From Amorphophallus konjac (taxonomy: Eukaryota > Streptophyta > Magnoliopsida > Alismatales > Araceae), in NCBI GenBank assembly GCA_022559845.1, contig CM040128.1:221573643-221637642 (forward strand): a stretch of 64,000 nt of DNA. The letters run 5' to 3'. This document shows positions 1 through 11,803 of this stretch, piece after piece. The position numbers and the translations under genes were made by a program. Position 1 is the first letter of the stretch. Every line of letters begins with the position of its first letter. The notes under the pieces were generated by a model, which did not search any database, had not been told where the DNA came from, and was given only the letters and a program-made list of their open reading frames with translations.

Positions 1-1281
1 GTTGGACTAGCAACGCCTCTCGACGCTCGTCAAGATTAAGTTCTTTATCCAGCTACACCCTTAGGGAAGGGATCAGGATCTCATACGGGAGTACCACCTC
101 CATCCCATAGGTGAGAGCAAAAGGAGTTTACCCCGTGGGAGTACGGACGGAGGTGCGATAAGCCCATAGAGCTTCTACCAGTTTATCGACCCAATCAGCA
201 AATTTATGTGACTCGCATGTTTTCTTGATGATTTTAAGAAGGGTTTTGTTCGTGGCCTCAGCCTGGCCATTACCTTGGGGGTAGTATGGTGATGAATGAT
301 GCAATGATATATTAAGTTTCTTACAGAGGTCCCGGAGTTCTTGAGAAACGAATTGAGGCCCGTTGTCGGTGACGATATCGCTTGGCACTCCAAACCGCGA
401 GATGATATTCTTCAGGATGAAGCTACATACTGTGGTGGCCTTGTAGCTTCCTCCCACTTGGTGAAGTACTCCGTAGCCGTCAGGATGAAGGACTTCTGCT
501 TGACTGTGGAATTTGGGTCACCGAGAGGTCCGATGATATCAAAGGCCCACATGGAAAATGGCCAAGGAGCAAAGAGAGGATGGAGAGAAGAAACAGGAGC
601 ATGGATCTTGTCAGCATGGAGCTGGCATTGAAGACACCTACGGACATAGGTGGAGTAATCTTCTTCTAGGGTTGGCCAATAATAGCCCTGCCTAAGAATC
701 TTCTTCGCCAACGCCTGCCCATTTACGTGCCCTCCACACTCACTGGAGTGAGCTACTTTCACAACCTTCCAAGCCTCATCATCATCTAGACACCTCATTA
801 GAACTCCATTGAGAGACCGCTTATACAATTCTCCGGCAACAATCGTGTATCTTACGGCGACTCTTCTAATGGCCTTTCGCTGCTCAGCATTTTCCGTCTC
901 CGGAAATGAACCATCCCTACAATACTGCTCAATCTCATAATACCACGGCAACTCTTCTTCTTCTATGATCTCCTCAAGCTCAGTTAATGAAACTTCTTTC
1001 ACCTCTTACCTTTCTACCTTCCTTTCTACATATTTCCTAAGGTTGTCGAACGAGGGATCCTGAAGAGAAGGGGCGTCCAACCGCTGGACCACAATGGTCT
1101 CAGTGGCGCGACTGAGGGGAAATGAGAGGGAAGAAGCGAGTGATGCAAGTGCATCAGCCAGAATGTTCTGAGAACGAGGAGTGTGAATATAGATAAGCTT
1201 CCAGAATTGCCTAGCTAAGAGCGTGACTAGATCTTGATAGGATTTAAGCTTAGGGTCGCGGGTGCGGTAAGTTGACAGAAC
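1..1281 (-). pseudogene. G pol 3' part: end of second RNase H and integrase
   Basis: Minus strand. 1281-1020 is the C-terminal part of the second RNase H (ends in an ILADALASLAS-like helix typical of Ogre/Tat). From 1002 follows integrase: the zinc finger has the HHCC pattern (H...GGH...CLQC) around 780-640, and the core has the first catalytic D in WAFDIIGP near 570, the second in DNGPQF near 365, and the E in QGNGQAEATN near 270. The frame changes near 430 and again near 130, and a TAG lies at about 79-81. Integration of the cDNA would be the role of the intact enzyme. The first half of the RNase H lies at 8207-8390, separated by element A. The coding region runs off the left edge of the window. 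Confidence 0.85.
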
Positions 1282-1286
1282 TTGAC
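1282..1286. repeat. TSD of element A, left copy (TTGAC)
   Basis: TTGAC directly precedes the left LTR of A and is repeated at 8202-8206 directly after the right LTR. In both flanks the surrounding sequence continues the reading frame of G's second RNase H, which confirms the insertion site. Confidence 0.9.
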
Positions 1287-3458
1287 AGATGCAGGACGGA
1301 TGACCGACTCGGGCTAAGACGTACGACCGACTCGTTGTGCGGCCAGCACTAGCACACTAAGGCAAGCCGAGTGGCTGACCACCGTGGTATTCTCCGGGTG
1401 GAGACGTCTCTCAACAGCGACTCTCTTGAGCCCGACGATCCTCCCTTGCGAGGGAAACGTGGGGATCGCGGCGATTAAGAAACCACCGTTGCCTAGGGTG
1501 CTAATCCGCGCTCGGTGTTCGATTGGAGCTACGGAACGGGCACTCACAACTCACAATCGCGGTGAAATTTGGAACTAGCTAACGGTCCTAATCTCACAAA
1601 CGCAGCAATATAGAAAGCATACTAAACAGCAAATGTAAGGATCAGAACGAGCACGTACCTCCACGCCTAGGTGTGGGGAAGACTCCCGGCCGATTTCCGA
1701 ACAACCCCGATACACAAATGCAATAAGATTACACTTTCAGAAATATATGCCCACTCCACGTAGGGAGGTATAGGGCTAAAAATGCCAATTTTGGGGTTGC
1801 TGGAACCCGGGTTGACGGGCCACACTCGCAGGAGGCGAGGAACGCGTGCCGGAGCCGCTCGGGTACGCCGACGGAAAACTGATCCGGTTCTGCCCGTGCT
1901 GGTCACCCTGCGCAGCGAGCTTCCGGAGGTTGGTACGACCAGATCCGATGCCCGATTGGAGCGCCGTTTCTTGGAGAATGTCGGGGACGGGATGTAGTAT
2001 CTTCACTCCAAAGGGCGTGATCAGATGCTTTCAGATCTGGGCGCAACGATGACACTTCTCAGGTTCTAGTTTTGTGCTCATAGAACTGCACAGTGACACG
2101 GTAAAAATATGAAATAATGGTTGCCGATGTCGGATCGGGGTGTTCTTTGTGGGAGAACGTTGGCGACGCCCTGAGGAAGAAATACTCTGAAGACTTCTCA
2201 CATGGATCTTGGCCGGATGAAGGTGGACAGGCTCTGAAAGTCGACTCAGATTTCAGCCGGACCTGCTCAGATCAGCCCGTGTGATCCCACGAGATCTGTC
2301 GGCACGATCAGCACCGGTCACGGATCAAGGCGAAACCAGCGGCAACGCGAAGAGGACTTGAAACACTACGACTTCTCTTTAGAAAGAAACTGCATATGGC
2401 GTCGGGGTTGGGCTCCAAGAATTAATACACAGACATCTTCAGATCTAGGCTGCACTCTGGGATAGATCTGCGCGCCGCCACGAGGAAAATCGCCACCGGA
2501 GCTCCCGAACTCGGATCGTCACGAAACCAACCCTGAATCCTTGCTAACTCGTAGTAGTATCAGAAATAAATCAGGTGGAACCAGAAGATAAGAAGAAGAG
2601 GGGGGTAGAGGGTCGAGTCTCACGACCTGAATGCTGTCCAGTCACAGGACAGGGTTGGGAGTCACACCCAAGGAAGAAGAATTGAATCACTCACTTAATG
2701 CAATTTCTCACAAAATTTTTTCATTAAATCCTTAAACACACATTGTACAAGCCTTTAAATAGGCAATGGAGGGGAGGGGGCTGCGTGGGATACACAATGA
2801 GAGAGGGTGGGGAACCCATTACAATGTGATAGTGAAAGGGGGAAACAAGGGGCAATGGTGGCTCACCTAACTTTGAATTTTTTTTGTAAAATGTGAGGTG
2901 GCAGCCATTGGAAAATTGACCAGCAGCCTTTCTAGCCTCCCATGTGGTAAATGGAGAGAAGAAAGAAGAAAATTAAGAATTTTCTAGCCTAATAAGCCAA
3001 GGAAGGGGGCGCCCCCTTCAATGGGCCTTGAATGGACCACTTTGGCTCATGGCCAGCCCATTCTCCTCCTCTTGCTTAAGGCCCCTTCCAACCTTGTAAA
3101 CCCATGAGTGAAGCCCATGCTTGTATAAGGCCTCTCCCATTTAGAGAGCCCATATTGGAAGGGAGCCCAATTGGGCCTTACTAGGCTAATGGGTTCTTTA
3201 TATTGGTCCAAGGCCTTTCCTTTCTTAAGGAAAGCTTAAGGGCCTTTAACCACTTGGCCTTTTAAGGGTCTAGCAACCAGCCCAATATGAAAACCCATGT
3301 ATAATCTTCAATACAAGCCCAAATTTAATGTCAAAAGTGTCCAAATTGAAGTCAAATTATCCCCAATTCGATGGGAAGCCGATGTAGTCCACTTGGCGCT
3401 CCGCGTATGACACGTCGGTTCGCCGACGTGTCACGTGATCGCCCTGGTGTCCGCACCA
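1287..3458 (-). repeat. Element A 3' LTR (left copy)
   Basis: 2172 bp, the same length as the right copy, with a few dozen visible differences, so this insertion is not recent. In element orientation it starts TGGTGCGG and ends GCATCT (TG...CA with the last base mutated). ORFs seen in it recur in the other LTR simply because the LTRs are copies; none resembles a protein. Confidence 0.92.
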
Positions 3459-3475
3459 ATTCTCCCCGGGTGGGA
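3459..3475 (-). other. Element A polypurine tract
   Basis: On the minus strand the bases just before the 3' LTR read CCACCCGGGGAGAAT, purine-rich in its last ten bases and ending exactly at the LTR start. It matches in position and partly in sequence the tracts of elements B (CGGGGGTA) and C (AGGGGATT). Confidence 0.6.
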
Positions 3476-3479
3476 GGAA

Positions 3480-3960
3480 CTCGACCCCGTCGAGTAAGGG
3501 TCTCGAAGCTTGTATTCTCCGCATGCGATCAAGGTGTTGGTCATCGTGGGGCATCCTCGCCAACGCACTAGGACGTGTGGATATGCGCCGTTCCTTGTGG
3601 TGATCACCTGCTCATCCAGTATACAATCTATATGCATGCGTTGAGGCTGGAAGAGGTGGACTCTCGGGTGGTGTATCACTCACAATAGAAGGAGAAAGCC
3701 CAAAGCTCACTTGGGATCACCGCGGGTTCCAATATGCTACTAGATCTGAAACATGGAACGTCGAACTGACACCATAGTCACCCGATAGTTCAATATCGTA
3801 CGCATTCGGACCCACTTGTTTCTTGACCCGGAAAGGGTGGGGATCGTGGACTTAGAGTGGCTTTCGGTCTCCGGGAGGAAACCAATCAGGTATGACCCTG
3901 ATCTAGACGTACTCTCCCTTTGAATCCACGGATATATAGCATGCATCGGCTACCTCCTTA
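3480..3960 (-). pseudogene. Element A: relic of integrase C-terminal region and chromodomain
   Basis: Minus strand. Around 3836-3756 the sequence encodes a stretch with GPNAYDIEL and DYGVSSTFHVSDLVAY. This aligns with C's GANAYELDL and [16 protein letters not shown], the integrase C-terminal beta domain that precedes the chromodomain. Around 3650-3550 it encodes ILDEQVITTRNGAYPHVLV followed by RW, aligning with the chromodomain start of C. It ends with DPYSTGSSSS, matching C's DPYSTESSS just before the polypurine tract. Frames shift and stops occur between these pieces. Chromodomains of this class steer integration towards marked chromatin; here it is only a remnant. Confidence 0.75.
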
Positions 3961-4049
3961 TATGTGCTTGACTGGCCTTTTATTGACACGACTTAATGCA
4001 AACCAGATGAAAGAAAACAAACCATAGAAACAAACACACACACTTGAAC

Positions 4050-5780
4050 TTAGACAAACCTATGGTTATGCAGACTATGCATATGCAATGGTGGACCAGG
4101 ACATCCGAACATGTGCCCCGTATACACTAGTGGCAACCGGTGGTTGGCGGAAAGTGGGACTCCTAGACATCCTACTTTGTCCCTAGCATGCGGCTGCCCA
4201 TTGGATTTGGGAGACTTGGGAGGGCTAGGAGGGCCGGATGTAGGTGTATCGGGCTTGGTGGGAGTAGGTGGCCCGGCCCGTGGGAAAGGGATCTGAAAGT
4301 GGACTTCCTCAAAGAGGTGGAGTGGAGGTTGTGGGCCAAAGGGCCCATGAAGAAAGGGATCGAAGGGATCAAAGAATGTGTGGCCCCTCGATATGGATTC
4401 CCTCATCTCAAGGTCCCATGTGTGGAATTCTAGAAGGTGTTGATGGTCACCTTCATCCATCGACGTAGATGGGACTGTGTATAGCAGATAGGGCTCCTCC
4501 CTCGGGATAAAAGGAGTGAAGTCAGGCTCGGCCGGTAAGGGGAGGAGTAAAAGAACCTCCATGGTGATATGTCACACAGTGTACACGGAGGTGATAGACC
4601 CTAAGGATGGATGTGTGAAGCTACGACCTATAGGTTGGTCAAAGCCTGGAGCCAACAAGTGCATAAAAGTTAGTTGCCGGTCTAACCCTTTAAGAAGGTC
4701 ATCCAATGTATCCACACGGTGACTAGACCGAAAAGTGGTGTGAAATGAATGGATTGGCACCAGAGGTAGGATAGGGTCCATAGATGGGATGGGAGATGGG
4801 ACCAAACCTATCTTAAGCCAGCTAAAGAGTGGCTCGGCTATGAGTATCTTTCCCGTTAGAAACACGGGTAGCTCTGGCTGAGAAGGCTCCAAATAAAGAT
4901 CGGAGAGTGAGGCTTCTCCAACCCTTTTGTCCCCTAGAGCTCGAGATGTCCGAGTGGGACACTGTCCTGCAAAGTGGCCGAATCCCAGGCAACGATAACA
5001 CTGCTGTCGGGAACCACTACGCTCCTTGAGAAGTGCATCCTTACCCTTATCCTCCTGACGGATAGGGGGTATAGGCAAAGGGGCTCTCGTGGGTGGGGAA
5101 CGAGGATCCACTATGATGGGGAGGGGACCGTGGGATGGAACCATAGATGGCACCGGATTGGGACTACCGGCTGTTACCTCCTTAGGTTCGTGTTTGGTTC
5201 CTCCCTGGCTAGGAGGTAGGCAAGGGGGAAGCAGGGACTCGATATAAGCACACTTCCTATCCACTTTATCCAAAATGAGTTGGAAGAGTTCGGCAATGGT
5301 GGGGTTTGGAGTAGGAGTAATGTGGTGGACTCTCCCATATGAACTCGGCTTAGTCGTGGACCTAGGCTCTTCTACATGCGCGGCGCGTTGCCTCCGATTG
5401 TGGCCCACTTGGGTGGATGTGATTGGGTGGGGTCGGTTGGAGGTGACCGGGCCGGGTAGGTAGACCTTCCTAAGTTCATCCTTCATCTCATGCCACGACT
5501 CGATGGGCCTTTGCCTCCTAACCTCTCTCATGCGCTCAATGCTCTCCCATTTCCAGGCGGCTTTGTGGACAAGCCTCTCTTGGGCAAAACTAACTTGCAT
5601 GGCATCGGACATGGTGTAACATTCAAAATATTTGTCCATCGCGGCCTCCCAATTGAGGTAGTCGCCCGGATCATTAGAGCCATAAAAATCAGAGGCTTCG
5701 GGCCTACGGAAGGGGAGAGGATGGTTGCCAAGCCCATGGGTGGACCAACGGCCATATTGCCCGGGTGATGGGGATTCCAT
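4050..5780 (-). pseudogene. Element A ORF: gag N-terminal half, zinc knuckle, unknown DLLKGL domain, GCPGPP module
   Basis: One frame of 577 codons, broken by a single TGA at 4572-4574. Residues about 25-107 match the N-terminal half of the Retrotrans_gag capsid region of element C, ending at RKVYLPG; the second half of that domain is absent. A proline-rich linker follows, then a CCHC zinc knuckle (CYRCLGFGHFAGQC, near 5003-4962). After it comes a region not seen in gag or pol: LPLVPIHSFHTTF, VDTLDDLLKGL (near 4720-4676), SITSVYTV, then FFDPFDPF (near 4370) and FGCPGPPLHMHSLHNH (near 4112-4065). The same order is found in element B. Function unknown; the gag part would bind RNA and build particles. 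Confidence 0.8.
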
Positions 5781-6010
5781 GTGAATTTGGCGGAACTACA
5801 TGCTAGACATGACTATGTGGGAATGCACTAACTAGAAACCTAGACTTAACCCACTATTCGGTACGCGGCGGAGCTAAGCGATCCGAAGATCACTCGCGCA
5901 AGTGTGCGGCCTTCCCGATAGGCGTAGCCTAACGTTCGTGTCGCACCTTTTGATATACCGAGTAGAGGAATGCAAATGTAACCTTGGACTTAAATGACCC
6001 TAGACTTGAA

Positions 6011-6026
6011 CCTGGCTCTGATACCA
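6011..6026 (-). other. Element A primer-binding site
   Basis: Minus strand TGGTATCAGAGCCAGG, complementary to the 3' end of plant initiator tRNA-Met, three bases inside the 5' LTR. It primes minus-strand cDNA and fixes the orientation of A. The 230 bases from here to the gag start at 5780 are an untranslated leader. Confidence 0.92.
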
Positions 6027-6029
6027 ATT

Positions 6030-8201
6030 TGATGCGGGACGGATGACCGACTCGGGCTAAGACATACGACCGACTCGTTGTGCGGCCAGCACTAGCACAC
6101 TAAGGCAAGCCAGGTGGCTGACCACCGTGGTATTCTCCGGGTGGAGACGTCTCTCAAAAGTGACTCTCTTGAGCCCGAAAAACGTCCCTTGCGAGGGAAA
6201 CGTGGGGATCGCGGCGATTAAGAAACCACCATCGCCTAGGGTGCTAATCCGCGCTCGGTGCTCGATTGGAGCTACGGAACGGGCACTCACAACTCACAAT
6301 CGCGGTGAAATTTGGAACTAGCTAACGGCCCTAATCTCACAAACGCAGCAATATAGAAAGCATACTAAACAGCAAATGTAAGGATCGGAACGAGCACGTA
6401 CCTCCACGCCTAGGCGTGGGGAAGACTCCCGGCCGATTTCCGAACAACCCCGATATACAAATGTAATAAGATTACACTTTCAGAAATATATGCCCACTCC
6501 ACGTAGGGAGGTATAGGGCTACAAATGCCAATTTTGGGGTTGCTGGAACCCGGGTTGACGGGCCACACTCGCAGGAGGCGAGGAACGCGTGCCGGAGCCG
6601 CTCGGGTACGCCGACGGAAAACTGATCCGGTTCTGCCCGTGCTGGTCACCCTGCGCAGCGAGCTTCCGGAGGTTGGTACGACCAGATCCGATGCCCGATT
6701 GGAGCGCCGTTTCTTGGAGAATGTCGGGGATGGGATGTAGTATCTTCACTCCAAAGGGCGTGATCAGATGCTTTCAGATCTGGGCGCAACGATGACACTT
6801 CTCAGGTTCTAGTTTTGTGCTCATAGAACTGCACAGTGACACGGTAAAAATATGAAATAATGGTTGCCGATGTCGGATCGGGGTGTTCTTTGTGGGAGAA
6901 CGTTGGCGACGCCCTGAGGAAGAAATACTCTGAAGACTTCTCACATGGATCTTGGCCGGATTAAGGTGGGCAGGCTCTGAAAGTCGACTCAGATTTCAGC
7001 CGGACCTGCTCAAATCAGCCCGCGTGATCCCACGAGATCTGTCGGCACGATCAGCACCAGTCACAGATCGAGGCGAAACCAGTGGCAACGCGAAGAGGAC
7101 TTGAACCACTACGACTTATCTTTAGAAAGAAACTGCATATGGCATCGGGGTTGGGCTCCAAAAATTAATACACAGACATCTTCAGATCTGGACTGCACTC
7201 TGGGACAGATCTGCGCGCCGCCACGAGGAAAATCGCCACCGGAGCTCCCGAACTCGGATCGTCACGAAACCAGCGCTGAATCCTTGATAACTCGTAGTAC
7301 TATCAGGGATAAATCAGGTGGAACCAGAAGATAAGAGGAAGAGGGGGGTAGAGGGTCGAGTCTCACGACCTGAATGCTATCTAGTCACAGGACAGGGTTA
7401 GGAGTCACACCCAAGGAAGAAGAAGTGAATCACTCACTTAATGCAATTTCTCACAAAATGTTTTCATTAAATCCTTAAACACACATTGTACAAGCCTTTA
7501 AATAGGCAATGGAGGGGAGGGGGCTGCGTGGGATACACAATGAAAGAGGCTGGGAAACCCATTACAATGTGATAGTGAAAGGGGGAAACAAGGGGCAATG
7601 GTGGCTCACCTAACTTTGAATTTTTTTTGTAAAATGTGAGGTGGCAGCCATTGGAAAATTGACCAGCAGCCTTTCTAGCCTCCCATGTGGTAAATGGAGA
7701 GAAGAAAGAAGAAAATTAAGAATTTTCTAGCCTAATAAGCCAAGGAAGGGGGCGCCCCCTTCAATGGGCCTTGAATGGGCCACTTTGGCTCATGGCTAGC
7801 CCATTCTCCTCCTCTTGCTTAAGGCCCCTTCCAACCTTGTAAACCCATGAGTGAAGCCCATGCTTGTATAAGGCCTCTCCCATTTAGAGAGCCCATATAG
7901 GAAGGGAGCCCAATTGGGCCTTACTAGGCTAATGGGTTCTTTATATTGGTCCAAGGCCTTTCCTTTCTTAAGGAAAGCTTAAGGGCCTTTAACCACTTGG
8001 CCTTTTAAGGGTTTAGCAACCAGCCCAATATGAAAACCCATGTATAATCTTCAATACAAGCCCAAATTTAATGTCAAAAGTGTCCAAATTGAAGTCAAAT
8101 TATCCCCAATTCGATGGGAAGCCGATATAGTCCACTTGGCGCTCCGCGTATGACACGTCGGTTCGCCGACGTGTCACGTGATCGCCCTGGTGTCCGCACC
8201 A
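6030..8201 (-). repeat. Element A 5' LTR (right copy)
   Basis: 2172 bp, TG...CA ends in both orientations (plus strand TGATGCGGG...CCGCACCA). In element orientation the U3 part (8201 to about 7510) holds a cluster of GCCCA/TGGGC motifs at about 7750-8070, then a TATA-like TATTTAAAG near 7505-7494. Confidence 0.93.
7492..7507 (-). promoter_or_regulatory. Element A TATA-like box in the 5' LTR
   Basis: Minus strand GCCTATTTAAAGGC. It sits about 700 bases into the LTR, the usual place for the U3/R border, and the same sequence occurs in the 3' LTR near 2749-2764. B and C carry CTATAAATAGG and CTATATATAGG at comparable positions. Confidence 0.5.
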
Positions 8202-8206
8202 TTGAC
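8202..8206. repeat. TSD of element A, right copy (TTGAC)
   Basis: Matches 1282-1286. Together with the LTR ends it defines A's limits to the base. Confidence 0.9.
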
Positions 8207-9929
8207 GCAGCACCAACTGAGAGTCTCCTATGATGTTAAGGTATCGCGCGTCCAAGAGGTTGGCGTGCTTCAGACCGATAAGGAGAGCCTCATACTCGGC
8301 TATATTATTCGTGGCAGAAAATGAGAGTTGATAAGCGATAGGGATGGTCACCCCTTCCGGAGTGAGGAGAACGGCGCCAATTCCACTGCCCTAGGAATTG
8401 AGAGCACCATCGAAATAGAGAGAGCAAAAAGGAAGATGAGTGATTACTGCCAAGTGTTCATCGGGAAACTCATCCTGGATTGAATCTGTGCGAGGGATAG
8501 GAGAATGAGCAAGATGCTCAGCAATGGCATACCCCTTGATTACTTTCTGGACGATGAAGGTGATATCAAACTGGGAGAGAAAACTCTGCCAGCGAGCTAA
8601 CCGGCTAGAAAGGACAGGCTTTTCTAAAAGATAATGAATGGGGTCCATTCTAGAGATCAGCTTGACCTCATGGGCAAGAAAATAATACTTGAGCTTCTGA
8701 GCTACCCATACCAGTGCTACGCAGGTCTTCTCCATGGCGGTATACTTGGATTCAGTGGGATTAAACAACCTCGAAATATAGTATGCTGCCCTTTCCCTTC
8801 CTTCATCGTCTACCTGAGCCAGGACAGCTCCTAGGGAGTCCTCAATCATAGAAATATATAGGATCAGGGGTTTCCCAGGGTTGAGTGGTTGTAGAACCGG
8901 GGGATTAGAAAGATAGACCTTAAGATCCTTGTAGGCCTTTTGGCGTTGTTCATTCCATTCAAATTTTACTCCTGCCTTTAATAATTCATAGAATGGGCGG
9001 CATCTTTGCGAGTGTTGAGATATGAATCTCCTGATGAATTGTAAATGCCCGATCAAACCTCTGAGCTTGGTGATGTTCTTAGGCGGCGGCATCTCTATAA
9101 CGGCCTTTGCTTTATCCGGATCGATCTGAATCCCCCGTTTACTAGCTATAAACCCGAGTAACTTCCCCGATGCAACTCCAAACACGCATTTCTTTGGATT
9201 CATCTTCAATTTATATTCCCTAGCCCTTTGCAACACTTTGGCTAGAATGGCGGGGTGTTCTTCTTTGGACCTTGACTTTACCAGAACGTCATCCACGTAA
9301 GCTTCTAAGTAGACATGCATCATGTCGTGGAAGATAGCCATCATTGCCCTCTGATAAGTAGCACCTACATTCTTTAATCCAAATGGCATAACAACATAGC
9401 AGTATGTGCCCCGGGGCGTGGTGAAAGTGGTCTTCTCTTGATCCTCAGGAGCAAGGCGGATTTGGTTATATCCGGAATAACCATCCATGAATGAGAGGGC
9501 CTCATACCCAGTAGTGTTATCAACTAATACATCAATGTGAGGAAGCGGGAAATCGTCTTTCGGACATGCCTTATTTAAGTCCCTGAAATTGATACAAATC
9601 CGAATTTTGCCATCCTTTTTCATTACTGGGACTATGTTTGCCACCCATTGCGGATATAAAACAACTCTAATAAACCTAGACTTATGTAATTTATCGACTT
9701 CTTCCTTAATTCTTAGGGCCATCTGTGGGTGGAATCTTCTTGATTTTTGTTTAACGGGTGTTGTCCCTGGTTTAAGAATCAATCGATGCTCAACCAACGT
9801 GGGATCAAGACCCGGCATGTCCTCGTAGGACCAGGCAAACGAATCGCTATACTCTCTCAACACCTTGATTAGCTCCACTTCAACCTGAGGAGGGAGATTA
9901 GCAGAAATAAGTATGGGCCTGGGGTCCTC
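8207..9929 (-). pseudogene. G pol: reverse transcriptase, RNase H and first half of second RNase H
   Basis: Minus strand ORF of 495 codons from 9878 to 8391. RT motifs include MKKDGKIRICINFRDLN (residues about 86-102), FMDGYSGYNQI (130-140), MPFGLKNVGATYQRAM, and the catalytic YVDD at 194-197. A first RNase H region follows (LILYISMIEDSLGAVLAQ). After a TAG at 8391-8393 the frame continues into the second, archaeal-type RNase H (NNIAEYEALLIGLKHA, GDSQLVL) that marks Ogre/Tat elements. This is cut at 8206 by element A and resumes at 1281. A TAA at 9930-9932 interrupts the coding upstream. Copying of RNA to DNA and removal of RNA would be its roles. Confidence 0.88.
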
Positions 9930-10484
9930 TTATATTCCAAGATTAATTTCCTTAGTGGGTTCATCCACTGTCGAGGACGGTTCGTCAAACCTCTTCAAAC
10001 CTTGTGCGTACAGATCAGCAGTGTCATCCATATCGCTTTCCTCATCATCAGCTGGGTCCTTCTCATTCACAATTTCATATATCCCTAATCCGTCATTGCC
10101 CCACACCCCATCCAATTCCTCATCATTTTCTAAGACAATTGTGGTCTCTACAAACTCCGGGCACTTAAGGAGGGCATGGCATCTTTCGGCCAAATCTAGC
10201 AGAAACCTATCAGGGATGGATTTAGAATGACGCATCACAGGGTGCGCCGTAGACGTGGATGGGCTGACTAGACTCGAACTAGGCTCTACCCCAACTGACT
10301 CAACTATCTTAGGAGACTCTACACACTGTACATCTAACCTAGGAGATAAGAAGTCTAAGGGGAAAGAAGCAGGGGTCTCGTGCCCCTGGGGAGAGGACGG
10401 ACTGAAAATAGCGCAATCTTCCATTGAAACCTCCGTTTTAAAATTGGCGTTTGTTTTTGGAGGTCGAAGGTGATCACGAGACAA
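9930..10484 (-). pseudogene. G: acidic linker region between protease and RT
   Basis: 184 codons in the same frame as the RT ORF, separated from it only by the TAA at 9930-9932. It is rich in D and E (NDEELDGVWGND, DDEESDMDD) and resembles no catalytic domain. Elements of the Ogre group have a comparable non-conserved stretch here. Whether translation starts here or it is joined by splicing to the protease frame cannot be told. Confidence 0.55.
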
Positions 10485-10822
10485 GAGGAGGAAGAAGACA
10501 GGGGAGGAGGTAGTTGCATGGGGAACAAATCAGGGAAGATGCAATCGAAGAACGGATCAGAGGATCGAAACCACATCCCGTGGAATTGGGCATTGGGGGG
10601 AGGAGGAGTAAACAAAGTTGAAAGATCAATAGGTGGGCAGCGCCCACATGCACACGGCATGAACAGAATTTCAGGCAGTCTCTCCGTGAAGTACGGGTCG
10701 ACCAGAATTGGAGGGGAACGGGGGACAAACCCCAATTGTTGAGATAGAGAGGCAAGACGGGACGGGGACAGAGAAAAGGTAGTGATAGAGCTCCCCACTT
10801 CCCGTGGCCCCCGGCGGACTAG
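10485..10822 (-). other. G: spacer between the gag-protease and RT frames, possible intron
   Basis: 338 bases between the end of the protease frame (TAG 10823-10825) and the next long open stretch, which is in a different frame. Ogre elements are known to splice an intron between protease and RT, so this is the expected place. It is pyrimidine-rich on the minus strand. I could not fix donor and acceptor sites by eye. Confidence 0.4.
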
Positions 10823-11803
10823 CTACGTTGGAGAATGCTTCACCAGCTGCATCTCCTTCTTCCTCGGGTGGTCCTCTTCCTTGCTGAACAACTTTTCAAA
10901 ACAAACACAAAAATCATCCATATCACCCACCAGCCCCTTCAGCAGCGGCGGTGGGTCAGAATCATCACAGGCGGCATCGACCTTCACATCAGCACATGGC
11001 GGTGGTTGCTTCAAAGTGCCGGGCTGCAGCGGGCCTTTCACAAAATGTTGTCGATAGTCCCACGTTAACGGCCCAGAATCTCCAAGTATTGACATTACTA
11101 AATCACGGTAGCCAAGGCCTCGGCGGCCCATCTTTCTTCCTTTAGGGATGGGCTTGGTCCGTCCCTGTAATTGTGCACCGAGACTCAGGCCCGGCTGATA
11201 ACCCAATCTCAGAATCATGTGCCATCCTTTGGAATCTCTAATCTTGGACTTAATCTTGACATTTGTTGGTGCAGTGGCGGGCTTGCGTGACGCATATGCC
11301 CATGGATAATTTAAGTCCATTACTGACAAAACTGGCCTATTGCTTGGCCACAATGTAGGGAGAATCTTATCTGAAATGGCATCAACAGACTGGACGGTGG
11401 AGATACTTTTCACTTTAACCACCCGGCCCTGGAATGGGAATTTTAGGCATTGGTGGGCGGTCGAGGGCACGACATTCAAACTGTTTATCCATGAACGACC
11501 CAGAATTTCTTTGAACATTGGGTCTGTGTCCAACACATAAAATTCCATATCCATAACTAAAGGCCCTAGCTCGGCCTGTACAGTCACGACCCCGTGACAA
11601 GCACCCCTGGAGTTGTCATATGCTGATATTGTAGTCGGCGTGGGCTTAAGCATGTCTTCTGAAATATTCCAGGCACGGAGGGCACTCAATGGACACACAT
11701 TTATTGATGCTCCTGTGTCTACGAGGGCTGACTCGACCGCCACCTTATTCAAAGAAACGGTGATACAAAGTGGCATCTGTCGTGCCTCTGGGGGATCTAG
11801 TTA
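10823..11803 (-). pseudogene. G: aspartic protease and G-patch-like stretch
   Basis: Minus strand, 317 codons from the ATG at 11776, in frame with gag upstream apart from a TAA at 11801-11803. The retropepsin motif is ALVDTGASINVCP at residues about 16-28, with ILGRSWI near 91-97. Further on, MILRLGYQPGLSLGAQLQG and MGRRGLGY (near residues 189-225) resemble the G-patch found after protease in Ogre/Tat elements. The protease would cut the polyprotein. The ORF ends at TAG 10823-10825, possibly the natural end of this frame. Confidence 0.8.

Larger units (their letters stand above)
1287..8201 (-). mobile_element. Element A: non-autonomous gypsy (chromovirus-derived) retrotransposon
   Basis: Two LTRs of 2172 bp (1287-3458 and 6030-8201) flank a 2571-bp internal region, with TSD TTGAC. 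On the minus strand the 5' LTR is the right copy. It is followed by a primer-binding site for initiator tRNA-Met (6011-6026), a gag-like ORF (5780-4050), a relic of integrase C-terminus and chromodomain (about 3960-3480) and a purine-rich tract beside the left LTR. No protease, RT, RNase H or integrase core is present, so it must have been moved by enzymes from another element, most plausibly a chromovirus like element C. The first base of the left LTR is A instead of T, a point change. Inserted in G. Confidence 0.92.

Noticed and set aside
1782..2052. Overlapping ORFs on both strands in A's LTRs (also 6525-6795)
   Set aside because: They recur only because the two LTRs are copies, resemble no protein and overlap each other on opposite strands.
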